Under the pieces are notes generated by a model. The model saw only the letters and a program-made list of their open reading frames with translations, did no database searches and had not been told where the DNA came from. This document shows positions 37,680 to 50,350 of a DNA stretch of 64,000 bases, piece by piece (the stretch's first letter is position 1; every line of letters starts with the position of its first letter). A program made the translations under genes and the position numbers. The stretch is taken from contig NC_088171.1 of assembly GCF_028769735.1 (NCBI RefSeq), forward strand, positions 60,137,716 to 60,201,715, given 5' to 3'. This stretch comes from Zonotrichia leucophrys gambelii. Taxonomy: Eukaryota > Chordata > Aves > Passeriformes > Passerellidae.

Positions 37680-40600
37680 TTTTTACCAAAACTGACCAGG
37701 AATAATTTCCTTCTTTTTTTACTAATTGTAATTTAAAACGCATAATAGAAAATAGAGCAAATGTCCACCATCTCATGAGGAAAAATAATATGGGCCTGCA
37801 GCATTCCACACTCTGTTATCTCATGAGAATTTATCAAAGATATACTTAAAAGATTAAGATAAACATTTTGTACTAAATTACACAGCACTGTATTTTATAT
37901 ATGTTATTTCCTTTCTATCCATGTATGCAGTTTCTTGATGTACACAAAGATTGCTGACAGTTTTTCCTCTACTCTTTTCACCTTGAGATCAAACAGCCAC
38001 AAACTTCCTGGAAACTGAGACAATCTTGTTGTAAACTAGTTTGTTTAGTCTGAGTTCTTCTAGTATGTGACCATCTTCTGTGCATTACTCAAAACTACAT
38101 ACTGTACCTACCAAAGCTGGTTTTTTTTCTGTTCTGAGAAGGGTGAAGGGACTATCCTACATCATACTTTTTAGAAGCCAGGAATGTACTTCTTTTTCTG
38201 GAACTGTATGACATCGATGAGTTAGATAGATAGACTTTTTTCCAGAGCCACTAATCAACCAGTCCTCCTCCATTCTGCTATTTCTGCTGCAGATTATCCC
38301 AAAATGCATTATTTCCCTTGTGCCCCTCTTCAACTGCATCCCATTTCTTTTCCAGTCAATCACTTGGAAAAACCAGTTCTCAATTCTAAGGCCATTCTCC
38401 AATGCACTTAAAAATGTCTACAGGAGATTGATTTCAATTTCATAATGCACAAGTACTTTCCACTGCAGTAGTCATTACAGAGACTCTGTTTATTACATGA
38501 AGGACAGTAATACTTGTGGTGCTCTATGTAGATAAAATACAGTATCAGAAGTCTATCACAAGGAGAGGAAGGTCTCTTCCACACAAATGGAAGCTGGGAT
38601 TAATGTCTAGGCGTCCGCCAGATTGAAACAGTTACGATCAAGTCTCCATTCAGATATTTTACCACTTGGCTTTGAAAATCTAGGTGTCTACTCTCCTGTC
38701 TCAGTCCTGACCAGAGCATATCCTTTTACTTAAGTACTTCTCCTTTGATGTCTGTATCCTGCAGTTATAGCTACTACAGATGTCAGGTATCTTGAGGGGA
38801 AAAAGACACAAGAGTATCTAGTTTAATTATGAGCCGATAGTTACTTTATTTTGCCAGATATTCTGAACACTATTAATTATGGTACCATTGTGTGCCAATC
38901 CATGTTATTAACTATTCATTGTTTCTAACAATTTACAGAATGACAAGCTTGATATTTTAATATAACATCAGCTGAACAATAAGAACTTGTTCACTTTAAG
39001 CTGCAAACACAGCAAGTTACATAAATACATATAAACAATAGGAGTCACTAACAGAATAAGAGTTTCTGAACCACATGAAAATAAATATTAGCTGTTTCAT
39101 GAAGGTAGCATCTGATGTGAAAGAAGTGATGATCTTGTAAGGCTGTGTACTAAGATGAAATTCCTTTAATTTTTAAATAACAGGGTCAAATTATTTCCTG
39201 ACTTTACCAAAGTCCGTAGAGCTAACCCTATATCCCTGATTGTGGTAAAATTAGACTCCATTTGATGAAATAATTTATATAAATACAGATTGTACAGTGC
39301 TAGTCTGATATCATCATAGTAAATACTTCACATTCTATAGACAGAAGAAATTAACTGTTAAACAGTAATGCAAGTATTCATATGCCAAATATAAAACATA
39401 AAAACCCATTGGTTTGAACAAAGTGCAGTGTGAGGGTCTCCCACAGCTGTAATCTTCCCTTTTCTGATGAGTTCTGAAAATAAATAGGAGAAAAGAAGCA
39501 GGATTTTACTGTGACTGGTAATGTATTTTTCTGGATGCACTGCTAAACATAGCAATTGGAGTTAATAGGTAACTCATACTCATTCCCTCTAGTGCTAATT
39601 ATCAATGAAGGAAAGAAAATAACTAATTTAAGCTAGTGTATTCATCTTACTAACCGTTACTAGTAGAACAAAGATGCCTAATTCAAAGGATTTCATGAAA
39701 TAGATGATGCAATACTCACATCTATGTTCCATAAATACAGTGATAAAGAAATATACATTAATATGAACATCAAATATTAACTTTGTGTAAATAATAATAT
39801 TGGAATGATCCATGTTGAATACTTGATCCCACACCATAGCAGTAGCAGTGCTTTTGATGCTATAGTAACAAAATACTGCAAGCAAATGACTGAATCAGTT
39901 GCAATAGGATAGATTTTAAGGTGAGACCTGGATATAAGATATTAATTAAGATAAGCCCCCAAGTACCAGCTGAGAATCTTGTTTTGCCCAGAGGAACAAA
40001 ATGTAAGTAATCCAAAGCCTTGTTCTATGACCTCTGTATACATGTTACACAGTAATTACACCCTTACCTAAGTATGAACTTAGCAGTTACAAATATCCTA
40101 GTAATTCTGCAATTATTTTAAAGGAGGGAACTCTCAGCAAATTTAGGACTTTCAAGCATGCACTTAAACCGCATGCTAACTCAGTTGCTTCTCTCTAAGA
40201 AAAAGAGAAACCCTTCATAGCTCAGTATTTCTGCATCACATTGCAGTGAAGCTGGTAAGGCTGAATACCAAATAAAGAAATAAGAGTGTTCTGTAACTGG
40301 AATTAATTTATTCAGGCTAACCAGATATTGCTCTTCCCTCAGCTGAATTTTGTCTTGGAAATATTTTGATGGAGCTATACGAAGCAACGAAGGTTTAGCT
40401 ATACGAAGCAATGAAGGTTTAGCCACCCAATCTCAATAATCTCATATACCCTTATAAAATCTCTTCTATAGAAAAGCAGGATTTAGATTCACAGGAAAGG
40501 GTAGTTTGAAAGAGTTGAATAGGAAAATAGGAGAGGGGATTGATTATCACTATTCCAAATGTTAGAAACAGGTAAAAAATGTCTTCATGATCTCTGGCAT

Positions 40601-43600
40601 GACATTTTTTGAAGTACATCTTATATTATAAATAGCCTACTAAGTTCAGCTTCGTTTCCGTTTTGCCCATGTTTTCTTTTCTCACCTGAAATGTAGGGTC
40701 TAGGTTATTCACCATGGCTATCAACACTATTGCTTAGCAAATTTAATATCTCTCTCTCAAAATCTGTTTGCTTTTTCTATCTCACTGCCCTAGATGAAAA
40801 TAATATTATTTGTCTTATGGCTAGAATCTCTTTTCTTATTTCTGGAGTGTATGAGCTTATAGGCATTCTATATCCTTAATATTTTTTTAATAGTACTTTT
40901 GCTTTGATAACTCTTTCCCTTTTTTTTTGTTTATTGACACAAAATATTTATAGATGGATGTATCTTTTCAACCTCCTTATTACTACGTGGAATGTCTTTT
41001 AAGTTTTAATAGATTTTGCTTTTCATGCCAATGACTTACCTCTACTTTTCCACTTTTGATTCTTTGTCCTGAGCATGAACTATTACTGGCTTAAGTGTTA
41101 TTCCAGATGAGGTTGTGGCCTAGCTTTGTTGCATGATGTTACCAATTCTTCAACTCAAATGGATTAACCTCCACACAGATTTAAAATCATACTTCTCTTT
41201 TTTGCAACCTCATTATGATAAAGCTGTATCAAGAACACCTGGAAAATTAAGTTTAATTCTGTGTTTCTGAAAATTACCTGTTTGTTTATATTCAGTTCCT
41301 GCCCTCTTTGAGGGTTACAGTTTCTCACAGCATTTTGCTCTCTGTTTTCAATTCCAAGATCAATCCTTGTTGGTACCAGGGAATCCCTTCTTTTCATAGT
41401 TGTCCATTTAGAACAACTCTTAGTAGGGCTTCCTGTAACCAGATCCTTCGCTATTTCCCATGTCTGGCATTTTCTGCCTTCTCCAGCTCTACTGTTATTT
41501 TCTCATATAGTTCTCCTTTTCTCTTTTTTTTTGTGTTTTGACATCTCCAAAGGTTTACTTACATTCATACTTGTAAAATACGACTTGTATTACCAAAAAG
41601 CTTGGGAAAATTTGTCTCTCATGAATTTATTTATTTTATTCTGTTCTAATTCCTTTTGAAATATATAGTTTAATTCACTATTCCTTAAAATTTGCTAAAC
41701 TCATACACTTTCTGACAGTAAGAATTTCAGAACTTGCCTTGTGAAGCTCTCCTCCAGCCAAAGGATAACATAAAGAATATGTTTCTCTTTCAAACCTTTC
41801 CCCAATTTTTTACCTGTGACATGTAATTATCTTATCTACTCCATGAATTCTTTCTTTTTTTCTTTTTGCAGGACAGCCCATGATGTTTTTGATGTGCAGT
41901 GTTTGTATCTTTTCTGATCAAATAATGCCCCTGCATATTCCTGCTATGTACCATCTACGACTGTTAATTTATTGTGTTTACATCACTTTTAACATTTCAG
42001 GTTTTGAACAATTCTCTGTAGTGGTTCCTTTTTCCTTTCTCTATTTATTTTCTTTTTTTCCCCCCAGTGTCTTAAAAACATCTGTCTGACCCATCCAATG
42101 AAAAATGAAATATCACTTTGTCAAAATAACAATAAAAAATACATAATTTGGAAGTAAATTCAAATCAACACATATCACTTCTTACTGCAGCCTTCATCTG
42201 AGATTGAAAACAATAATTTTCTGCAATCAGCATCAGACGAGTGTTTTTGGCAGATTTAGTAACTGCTCTGTCACACCAAGCTTCCCACTCAGGTTTAGAA
42301 TTTATCAACATTTTCTATTTCTCCTCCAAGAAATTCCTAGCAGAAGCAAGTTCTAAACCTGACGCTATGACTTAGTGCTGATCCATAATTCTGGAAGATT
42401 TCCCATGACAGTTTGCCAATTAAAATGTGTCAAAGCTTGGCTGCATTGTCCATAAAGTATGGTCAGAAATTATAGCAAAAGGCATTTTATTAATTTGTAA
42501 AGAAAAATATTTTTCATGTACTTACTACTTGAATATACTACTTAATATACTTAATACTTGAATGATATCTTGGTAAGAGAGAACATTTTATTTAAAATTA
42601 AAAGCCATTATAATGGTTATTGTTGTTATCTTCCTTCTATTTGATATTGCTAATTGTTACAGAAGCTATGAACACACACAGAATGTTATGATAAAGTTTC
42701 GTGTGTTATTCTCACTGTTTTTTGTTTGAATTTTATAATGATGTTGGGAGACAGAATTGCCTTGGAACAGTCATATTTCACAAGTGTATTCCAATTTTCA
42801 TTGGTAGAAGAAATCTATTTCCTCTCTATTACTAAAAATTTTAAGTTGATAAGAAAGTCTGGCCATAGTCAAGCTTTCTAATCTACAGCAATAATCACAA
42901 TCATTAGTATCTAGTCCTTCATAAACATCCCTTTAAGATACTATTTGATATACCATATAGTCTTGTGGGAAACAATCTGGATACTCCTGCTTCAAAAGCA
43001 GCTAAATGTATTACAATAAATTTGCTTTCTCTGGGATGCTGAATTGGAAACCTTGGAGATGTTGAATAAGAAAACTGATACCACTGCTTATCTGTCCAAA
43101 AGCTAGTGGTGTTAGGAAGCCCAGTAATTGAAAAATGGATAGCACTGATATTTGAACCTTTTTATATAACCTTTGAAGTGTAAGCCTTTTGGGGAATAAA
43201 TTGCTTTTTGTAACAAGAACAATGTCAGATCCCATATTTAGAAACCATGCACTTAATTCATTTTCAGACAGAAAAACTCATGTTGTCTTGTTGGGAAAAA
43301 CATTGTAAAATGGATTAAGCTTCACCCTGGAGAGATGATAACCTAATATAAATAACTGCAGGCTGATCTTTATTAGTTACTGAACAAATATTGCCAAATA
43401 GGACAGGCGACCTTCAATGATGATTGATCTAGGATAAGTCATCAACAGCCTTGTCTCCAGAGAGTAACTTTGGGGCATTTTGGAATTGTACTGTTCTTAT
43501 TTCAGGGTTGGCACTAACACTGAGTAAGAATAAGTACATCTTCTTAATGGTGAGCTCTAAAGCTAATCTGGTGGCAGAGTAATGACAACTTATTCTAGGG

Positions 43601-43766
43601 TGGGCAACTGCTAAGTGTCTGCTAGAACTAATCAAACAGAATTGGGTCTTTGTTGGAGACCTGAATCAGCAACAGCTTCCCATGTACACAGGAGACAGCT
43701 TAAACCCTGCTTTTTAGAGTCACTGTGAGTATGAAAGATATTGTTTTTAAAATCTGACACTAGATT
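37680..43766. other. Noncoding stretch, no gene seen
   Basis: AT-rich DNA with chance frames up to 88 codons. A 24-bp tandem duplication is listed at 40373-40420. A strong acceptor-like pyrimidine tract ending TTTTTGCAG (about 41848-41872) is followed by an unrecognised frame, so I do not call an exon. An imperfect ACTT/AATA-rich mini-repeat lies near 42515-42562. Confidence 0.5.
40373..40420. repeat. 24-bp tandem duplication
   Basis: Two adjacent 24-bp units (40373-40396 and 40397-40420), core AGCTATACGAAGCAA, differ at one base (C/T). A frame on the minus strand reads through both, giving a repeated AKPSLLRI-like peptide, but the frame itself shows no family resemblance. It looks like a recent replication-slippage duplication. 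Confidence 0.9.
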
Positions 43767-43863
43767 TTGGGCACTGGAACAGGCTCCCCAGCGAAGTAGT
43801 AACAGCACCCGTCTGACAGAGTTCGAGGAGCATTTGTGCTCTCAGGCACAGGGAGTGGCTCTT
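43767..43863 (+). mobile_element. 97-bp internal CR1 piece
   Basis: This piece matches 37505-37601 of the nearby CR1 at 94 of 97 positions and then stops abruptly at both ends. It lacks the CR1 3' tail that normal target-primed insertion would leave. A short GAAT simple repeat (43863-43877) follows directly. I infer either a non-canonical transfer of a CR1 piece (for example repair filler) or a CR1 copy deleted on both sides. It is non-coding. Confidence 0.85.
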
Positions 43864-46800
43864 GAATGAATGAATGAAGAATTATTATTATTTACATATT
43901 TACATACCCCAGTGCACTAAAACTGGCACCCCATCCATTGATTAATTCTTCAGTTATTTTTTCCTAAGATTTTTATAGTCTTTGCTCAGATTTTCCTGAC
44001 AATAAAGGAGTAAAATTTCCTGGTTTTGAAAGTCAAAAACTTCAGAATATAATTGCAGCTGTCTTCCTCCGGAAAGCTATTGCATTCCAGTCATGAACTC
44101 CAGTAAGAACTCATATTTAGAAATGGCCTTTAATTGTATTTGCTGTAATAATTATAAAGTTATAAATGCTATTGGTACTATGAAGAAGTAACAGAGGACG
44201 GTCTTTGAGAACTCATACTAAAGAGCTTTACTGATTGTGCATGGAGTTGAATGAAAAAACAAAAACAAAAACATTTAACTATGGAACTGTGGAGCCCATA
44301 GCATGTGCTAATATACAAAGATTCATATCAAAACAACAAATCTTGAGTGTTAGCTACACAAAGGCAGAAGGTACTGGGGTATTAGTTTTATTACACGAGT
44401 ACTTTCATATTTGCACAAATAAGCTACACACAACTTATCTGTACAAAAAGACATTTTGAACCTGAGGATGCCTGTTCAGCTGATGCTTTACTATACAACC
44501 TTCAATAGACTGTAGTTTTCTATACATATTTATTTAAAGGCGGAGAGTTATATTCTTACGAATCTTTGCTTATGTGAATGTAATTTGATAGCAGGAAGAA
44601 GGAAAAATTATAATTATTAACGCTAATTATAAAGCGCGTCGGTAAAATGTAATACACCCCTGTATTGTTGAAGTCCTCTTTGCTTGCACAGCACTTGGCA
44701 CGTTCGTTATTTTGGGCAGCTGGAGAGTAGCAGGAACAAATTTATATAGAGAAAGTACTATGGTACTGATCTTGGAGCCTTTGTGCCACTTTTTCTTCCA
44801 ATTTGAATACTTTGATTTTGTTTCAGTGAGTAAAGACCAATTTCAGTTCCTTCTGGCACCAACACTTACAGGCTTATTTCTTTTCATCAATTATCCTCTT
44901 ATTTGTTTTGTACCTTGCTCAGGTGATAAAACTTTTTGCCTGTGATCTCTTTTCTTCTTTGTAAAATGACTTTTTTTCCTTTTAGATTTTAAAAGTGACA
45001 GAACAAGACTTTAGTTGTAGCTTTTTTAAAAATCTAATTCTTCATGCTCTGATATAAAACAATTGTAAGAACCTCTAGTAATGTTTTTCTTGTGTAATGT
45101 ATGAATTTTCTTGGGAAAATCTAACAACAGAAAGACAAGATTATTTATCTGGTAGTAATAAAGAAAAATATTTCCAATAGAAGCTATTACTTTTCATGTT
45201 AAAACAAACAAAAAAACTCCTAGGAATTAGGAATTCTGAGTTAAATAGCTTAGTAAAATATATTCTGGTGCCAAATTTATGATGGTGTTATTTTACCAAT
45301 TGATTTATCAACTTTTACAAAACAACTGTGACTGAAAGTATTTCCTAAGTTAATGAAACAGTTTGGGGTGGGGGTTGAATATGTTCCTGGTATTTTTCTC
45401 TTGCAAGAGACTTTTAAAATTTCTAAATACTTTTGAATAATTTCTCCTGCATCCAGTATATTATCAATATTTTCATTTATAAATATTCAGCCCACTGATT
45501 TATATTAGTATCCTTTTTTTGCTTTATATTCCACATTCTTTTTTGTACTAGTACCATCAATGCTCTTCTACATTCTCTTCATGCTTTAGACATGGGTGTG
45601 CCATACAAATCTCTCATTGTGTTTGCTTGCTTCTTCAAGAACTGTTATTGTGAATTTAGTGAAAAAGGTCAGGGTGATTATTTAGTGGGAAAAATCGAAT
45701 CTGCTGGAACTTTATTGCTTTCCTCTAAGAAATCTGACTTATTTATGACATAAGGTATTTTAGGGCACCTGATAGGACTTACTTCTTTTTTTATGATACT
45801 CCTGCCTTTGTGTAAAATTGTGCTATAAATGATATTGACAGTGTCATACAGTACTACTGTATTGTTTTTAAGTTGCATTGTTTCAGCAATTTATAGTCAA
45901 ACAAACCAAAGTCGTGACTGTCTGCCCTACTTGCAAAGTTGCAGGGACTTGTCTTAAATTTTTCAATATATGTTAGAGAAACTTTTAACAGAGAAAAATT
46001 TAGCATAGCTCAAGGCAAGATGGACTTTTTCTTCTGGCTTGAAACCATAGTTTTTAAAATACATGCAATATGGACAGGTGTATAACTGCGTAGAGATAAT
46101 CTTGTGATTGGGATAGCTCTTCTTAATGGGCTTAGTAGACAAGCCCATTGGCAACATTACACCAGAGCTGCCTGACAAGGGTAATAAAGTAGACACACTT
46201 CTCAAAAAGGAGAAATGAGAACATCGGAATTGTCCATACCGTAAGAGATATTAGATAAAAAGCAGAGGCCGGTTCTTTGACCCCCAAAGAAATAATCAGG
46301 TGAAATAATCAGCTACTGGGAGGCTACTGGAAACAATAATTTGCAGTCCCTCTGGAGGCAGTAATGAGATAAAAGGCTCCTTTCAGGCTCTGTTGGTCAG
46401 AATTATCTTCAGATACTCTTTTCAAAGAGGATTTTTTTTAACCTGTAACACTGAAATGAATGAAGATCCTCTTTTTTCTATCCCTCAACCTTCTCCAAAA
46501 GATTTTCATTGAACAACTGCAGGTCTTTAACCCCCATAACAGATCCTCATGCAAACTCTCCAGAGGTTTAAGTTCTCTTGTGCTCAGGATGGTTACTGCT
46601 CTTCAATGGGACTAAGTTTCAGAACCTTCTTAAGTTACAGTTCATCATACTCTTGAAAGCTGAATATCTCTTAAGCTGGAAAAATAATATCCACCAAGTT
46701 TTACAAAGCCTAGGAAGTATTTTATGTCCAAAAAGAACCATGCAGGTTACTCACAGCATAACTGAGTGGTCCCTTTTAAGCACTTCTTAGAGTTGATTGC

Positions 46801-48659
46801 GTAGAGAATTATTCTTCATATTCTGATCTTTGGGTAAATCCAAGTGACTTCACCATCATTGTTTAAATCAAGATAAATAGATTTCCAAAGACAAAGCATT
46901 TTTTCATAAATGAGAATAAAACTTCTAAATAATTTCTGGTTGTGGTCAGGTATCTTAAGTGGCTGTAGTTCCTTAAAACCTTAAATAGGTTGGGGGTTTT
47001 TTAAAGTGATTAAAAATATATTAACTATTCCATGTTTATAGTTATCATTGCTATTTTATCTTCCAGATAAAATCAGTTATGTTTTCCCTATAGCTGGTGA
47101 CTTTTCAACTGCAAGGCTACAGAAAGAGCTTGGGATTCAAACTCTAATCTGGTACTCACTTTTTCTTTGCAAATCAGAGAGTCTTTGACTCTGCCAAGGT
47201 GTGGGCTCACTGGGACAGCTGGAGCCTTCAAAGCAGCTACCTTGGGTGCACACTGTGTATGGTGTGATGAGGAAGATACTGCACTATTTAGCAATTTGCT
47301 CATTTGTACATCACTACTGCAGCTATATCCAGTCTTGTATCCTTCTGTTTTTAGTGATACTGCATTGGATTATATAGACCTTAATTGTCTAAAAATTTCC
47401 TTCTGCCTAATGTTATTACAAGTGGAATCCAAATATAAACATTCCTATTCTTTTACCATTGCATTTTTAGGTTTGTTCTAACAAGTGCTTGAGAGAGTTC
47501 AGACTTCAGGAATAGTGGAGAAAAATGTGCAAGATACTTCTGCTAGATACAAAACCTATTTTGAAGATGTTGTAAGGAAAAAACCTGAAATTGGCCAGGC
47601 AGTTGTTAACTAGCTATCAGTTGTGTGCAGAAAACAGTGTGCTGAGCTCTGTGTCCTATAGCAATTTCCAAAATAGTACAGCTGGATTTTGGATTCTGAA
47701 AATTACCACACACTGTAAAACTATGAGAGAACAGGGATTCACAACATTACAAAGGAGAATCTCAGATCCTGGTGGAATTACACCCTACAAGTTAGTCATG
47801 CTATGCTGGAGGTAGCTTTTTATATAGGCTTCTAACCTGAATTTTAGTAAAATATCTGGTTTCATAATTCCAATTTTATTTTTTTAAAGATGGAAGAGAA
47901 CGAGTTATTTAATAATAAAAAGTAGTTTCTCTGCATGCTAAGCTTAATTGACTCAGTGCTCATTATTATAACTGGATTATCATTGGCTCAATGATAATTT
48001 TTGAAGGGGTAGCTGCATAAATGCTTGATCATCTTTTCAAGCCATTAAACACTCTGGGCATCAGCCTCTTAACAGTAATTCTGACATGTTTATCTCAGCT
48101 GGGTTTGTAATTCTTCTTTGTTCAGGGTTTGTGATCTGTATGTACAGTAGATTTGGGGGGAAAAAAAGGAAAAAGAAAAGAACAACAAAAATCCAACAAA
48201 ACATACCACCTTCCAAAAAAAGAAATAAAGAAAGAAAGGGAGACTATTCCATCACAAAATAATCCTCAGTGACTAACAAATAAAATATTCTCCTTAAAAA
48301 GCAATTATGCTTTTGTCCATTAAGTCTGGACACCTGGAGTAAATATTTATTTCAGATTTGCAGGCACCTTATTACATTTATATTTAAAGGTTAGCTACAA
48401 CTGTTCCTCTTGGTTACCCATTGTATAATTAACCTCAGTGTACTTCTAAATTTGATTTTTAAAGAAAGTATCTCACAGCCCACATCCTGAAAACTACCAA
48501 AAAATAAGGGCACTCTTTTCATTGTACCTTCATATTCCACACACTCCGTCCCCCCATAAGCAGTTAAAAAATAGTTGGAGTTTGACCATTTACGCTTGAA
48601 CCCATCAGGATGAACTCAGGCTCTACTTTTTCCATAGACACACAGAGCCCTTCCTGAAG
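43864..48659. other. Noncoding stretch, no gene seen
   Basis: AT-rich DNA with frames up to 104 codons and no recognisable protein. It contains the homeodomain-site element at 44520-44725 and an A-rich simple patch at 48158-48240. No CR1 or LTR was recognised. Confidence 0.5.
44520..44725. promoter_or_regulatory. Candidate element with paired homeodomain sites
   Basis: TTATAATTA at 44608-44616 and TAATTATAA at 44624-44632 are perfect inverted copies separated by 7 bases (TTAACGC). This gives two convergent TAATTA-type homeodomain cores. The flanks keep unusual CpGs for this AT-rich region: GGCGGAGAG near 44540, AAGCGCGTCGG at 44633-44643 and CACGTTCG at 44699-44706. Motif arrangement and CpG retention suggest a regulatory element, but conservation and activity are untested. 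Confidence 0.35.
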
Positions 48660-48955
48660 AGATGGAGGGATCGGACCCCTGTCTCCGCCTCCGGGACGAT
48701 AAAAAGCGGTATTTCCCAAGTTAGCCGGCAGCGTTTCCTCTGGAGCCAGGCTCCCTCCCTGCCCCGTCCGCGCCCGGGCAGAGCTGTGTCATTGCCGGCA
48801 GTGCCGCCCGGCCCGAGGCGGGGGCAGCCGAGCCCGGCCCGGCCCGGCGCGGCCGGCGATTCCCATGCCGGCGGTGCCCATGCCGGTGCCCAGGAATGCC
48901 ATCCCGGCGCTCCAGAGCTGCGCCTAGCCGAGCAGCGCCGAGCCGAGCCAGCAGT
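48660..48955. promoter_or_regulatory. CpG island 1, candidate promoter
   Basis: About 34 CpG dinucleotides in roughly 290 bp, in a region that is otherwise CpG-poor and AT-rich. It includes a CCCGG-type run near 48829-48850. A TATA-like GATAAAAAG lies at 48698-48706 near the left side, in plus orientation. Unmethylated CpG islands in birds usually mark promoters of genes or long noncoding RNAs. A 79-codon frame on the minus strand is Arg/Ala/Gly-rich, as any GC-rich sequence would give, and I do not call it a gene. The direction of transcription is unknown. Confidence 0.6.
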
Positions 48956-48959
48956 GGCA

Positions 48960-49480
48960 TAATCTACTAATGGCTTCTTTTCATTTCAGCCCTCCCTGAG
49001 AGACTCAGTGGCAGATTGTAGACTCAATTACTCTCATGTCAGGTGATTATCCTAGGTCTTAATGTAATCTTCCATTCACACATACCATATTTCAATTACG
49101 GCAGCTATGAAACAAGCTGTGTATTCAAATCACCAATCACCTTATCACTGCTGAACAATGTCAACTGTAAAAAACGCCAGCTGAAGGCAATTACACATGT
49201 GTTGAGAACCGATTATGATTACTCTCTGTGGTATTTGTGATGAGCTGGGGAATGTTCTGAAAATTTAATTTAATGACAATATGCTTGCTGTACAATCCAT
49301 AATACCTCCTGAATCCAGCATGGGGCTATTAAAACTGATAGGAGCATATTATCACCGAACTGAAAAGCTGGGTTGGGATGGTTGCTGGATGTCTCTACAG
49401 GGAATGATAGGTAATTTCTGCACATATTTCTAACGGCTGAGGCAGACAGCTTCCAGTTCCAGCTGCACTCTGAAGGTGGT
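48960..49480. promoter_or_regulatory. AT-rich element between the CpG islands
   Basis: Non-repetitive sequence lodged between two CpG islands, with developmental-enhancer-like motifs. AATTTAATTTAATGACA lies near 49261, GGCAATTACACATGTG at 49187-49202 with the E-box palindrome ACACATGTGT at 49193-49202, and ACCAATCACC near 49130. A splice-acceptor-like tract (TTCTTTTCATTTCAG) ends at about 48990. Possible roles are a promoter-proximal enhancer or a noncoding exon plus intron of the island-driven transcript. These are inferences from motif content and position. Confidence 0.35.
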
Positions 49481-49494
49481 CCCTTCCCCTCCCT

Positions 49495-50350
49495 CCTCCC
49501 TCCCGGAGCTGAGTTAAGGTGTTTTACTGTGGGCGCTGCAGAGGGACGGCGAGGCAAGGGGAGCCGGGGTGCGGGGGGCAGCCGTGGGGACCCCAGGGCA
49601 CAGCGCCGTTTCCTCTGGGGGACTCTAAACCTCGTTAAATCCTTCCCCTCTTTTTTTTTTTTTTTTTTTTTTTTTTACCTTCCTCTCATTTTGACACCGG
49701 CTGCTCTGCGGGGACTTCGCTTCCATACCCGTGCAGATTTAACGGGAGGACGAGGAACAACAGCCCGTTTCCCCTCCGGGCTCCTTGAGGGGAGAGGAGG
49801 CAACACTGCCCGCCGCGCCCTGCGGGCTCGCCCGTTGCCAGGCAGCAACCCCGGCCCGGGCAGCGCTTAGCCCCACATAGCCCAAACGTGCTGTATGCGC
49901 AGGATGAAGGTGAAATTGTAATTGCTGCGCGGCTCCCCGGGCAGCCTGGCACGGCCCTGGCTTCCAACAGGTAGCCAGGCTGGAGGGCACACAGCGAGCG
50001 CTCCGGGCAGCCTCTGGGCCGTGCCGGCGCAGCGCTGTGGGCCGGGATGAGCAGGAAAAAGCCAGGGCCCTGTGCGGCTGTGGATGGGACCGGTGCGCAG
50101 GGCTGGTGCTGCTGTTTATTGATCGGAATGGGTGCGAGCCTAGATTAGGCCCGCAGCTCATTTCAGAAAGCTGGCAATCTCCGCTGCCTGCGCGAAACAC
50201 AAAGGTCTCCGGGTCTCGGCAGGCTCCGGCCGATAACGCCGCGCTGGGAGCATCTGCGAGCTCCCGTGTATTGTCTGGCTCTCCTTCAAGGGCTGCCTTA
50301 TGCACTCTGGAGCCTTCAAACAAAACCCGTCGTCTCCAGCACTAAACCGA
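49495..50350. promoter_or_regulatory. CpG island 2, candidate promoter
   Basis: A broader GC-rich, CpG-rich domain of about 0.85 kb, interrupted by a T26 run at 49651-49676. CpGs remain frequent from about 49536 to 50362. The longest frames (194 codons on minus at 49739-50323; 102-120 codons on plus) have compositions dictated by GC content, and I recognise no domain. A TTTATTGATCGGAATGGG block near 50115 is AT-containing inside the island and could be a factor-binding core. With island 1 it looks like a compound promoter region. No TATA box or start site can be fixed from sequence alone. Confidence 0.6.
49651..49676. repeat. Poly-T run (T26)
   Basis: A pure run of 26 T inside the second CpG island. 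It is likely length-variable and a typical sequencing-error site. No minus-strand retroposon body is visible next to it. Confidence 0.92.

Noticed and set aside
41848..42089. Strong acceptor-like pyrimidine tract followed by a 69-codon frame
   Set aside because: The acceptor looks good but the frame is hydrophobic low-complexity with no family match and no convincing donor. AT-rich bird DNA has many such tracts.
48721..48960. 79-codon minus-strand frame in CpG island 1
   Set aside because: An Arg/Ala/Gly-rich product is expected from GC-rich sequence. No family resemblance or support for translation.
49739..50323. 194-codon minus-strand frame in CpG island 2
   Set aside because: GC-rich DNA has few stop codons, so long frames arise by chance. 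Composition is Ala/Arg/Ser/Pro-rich with no recognisable domain.
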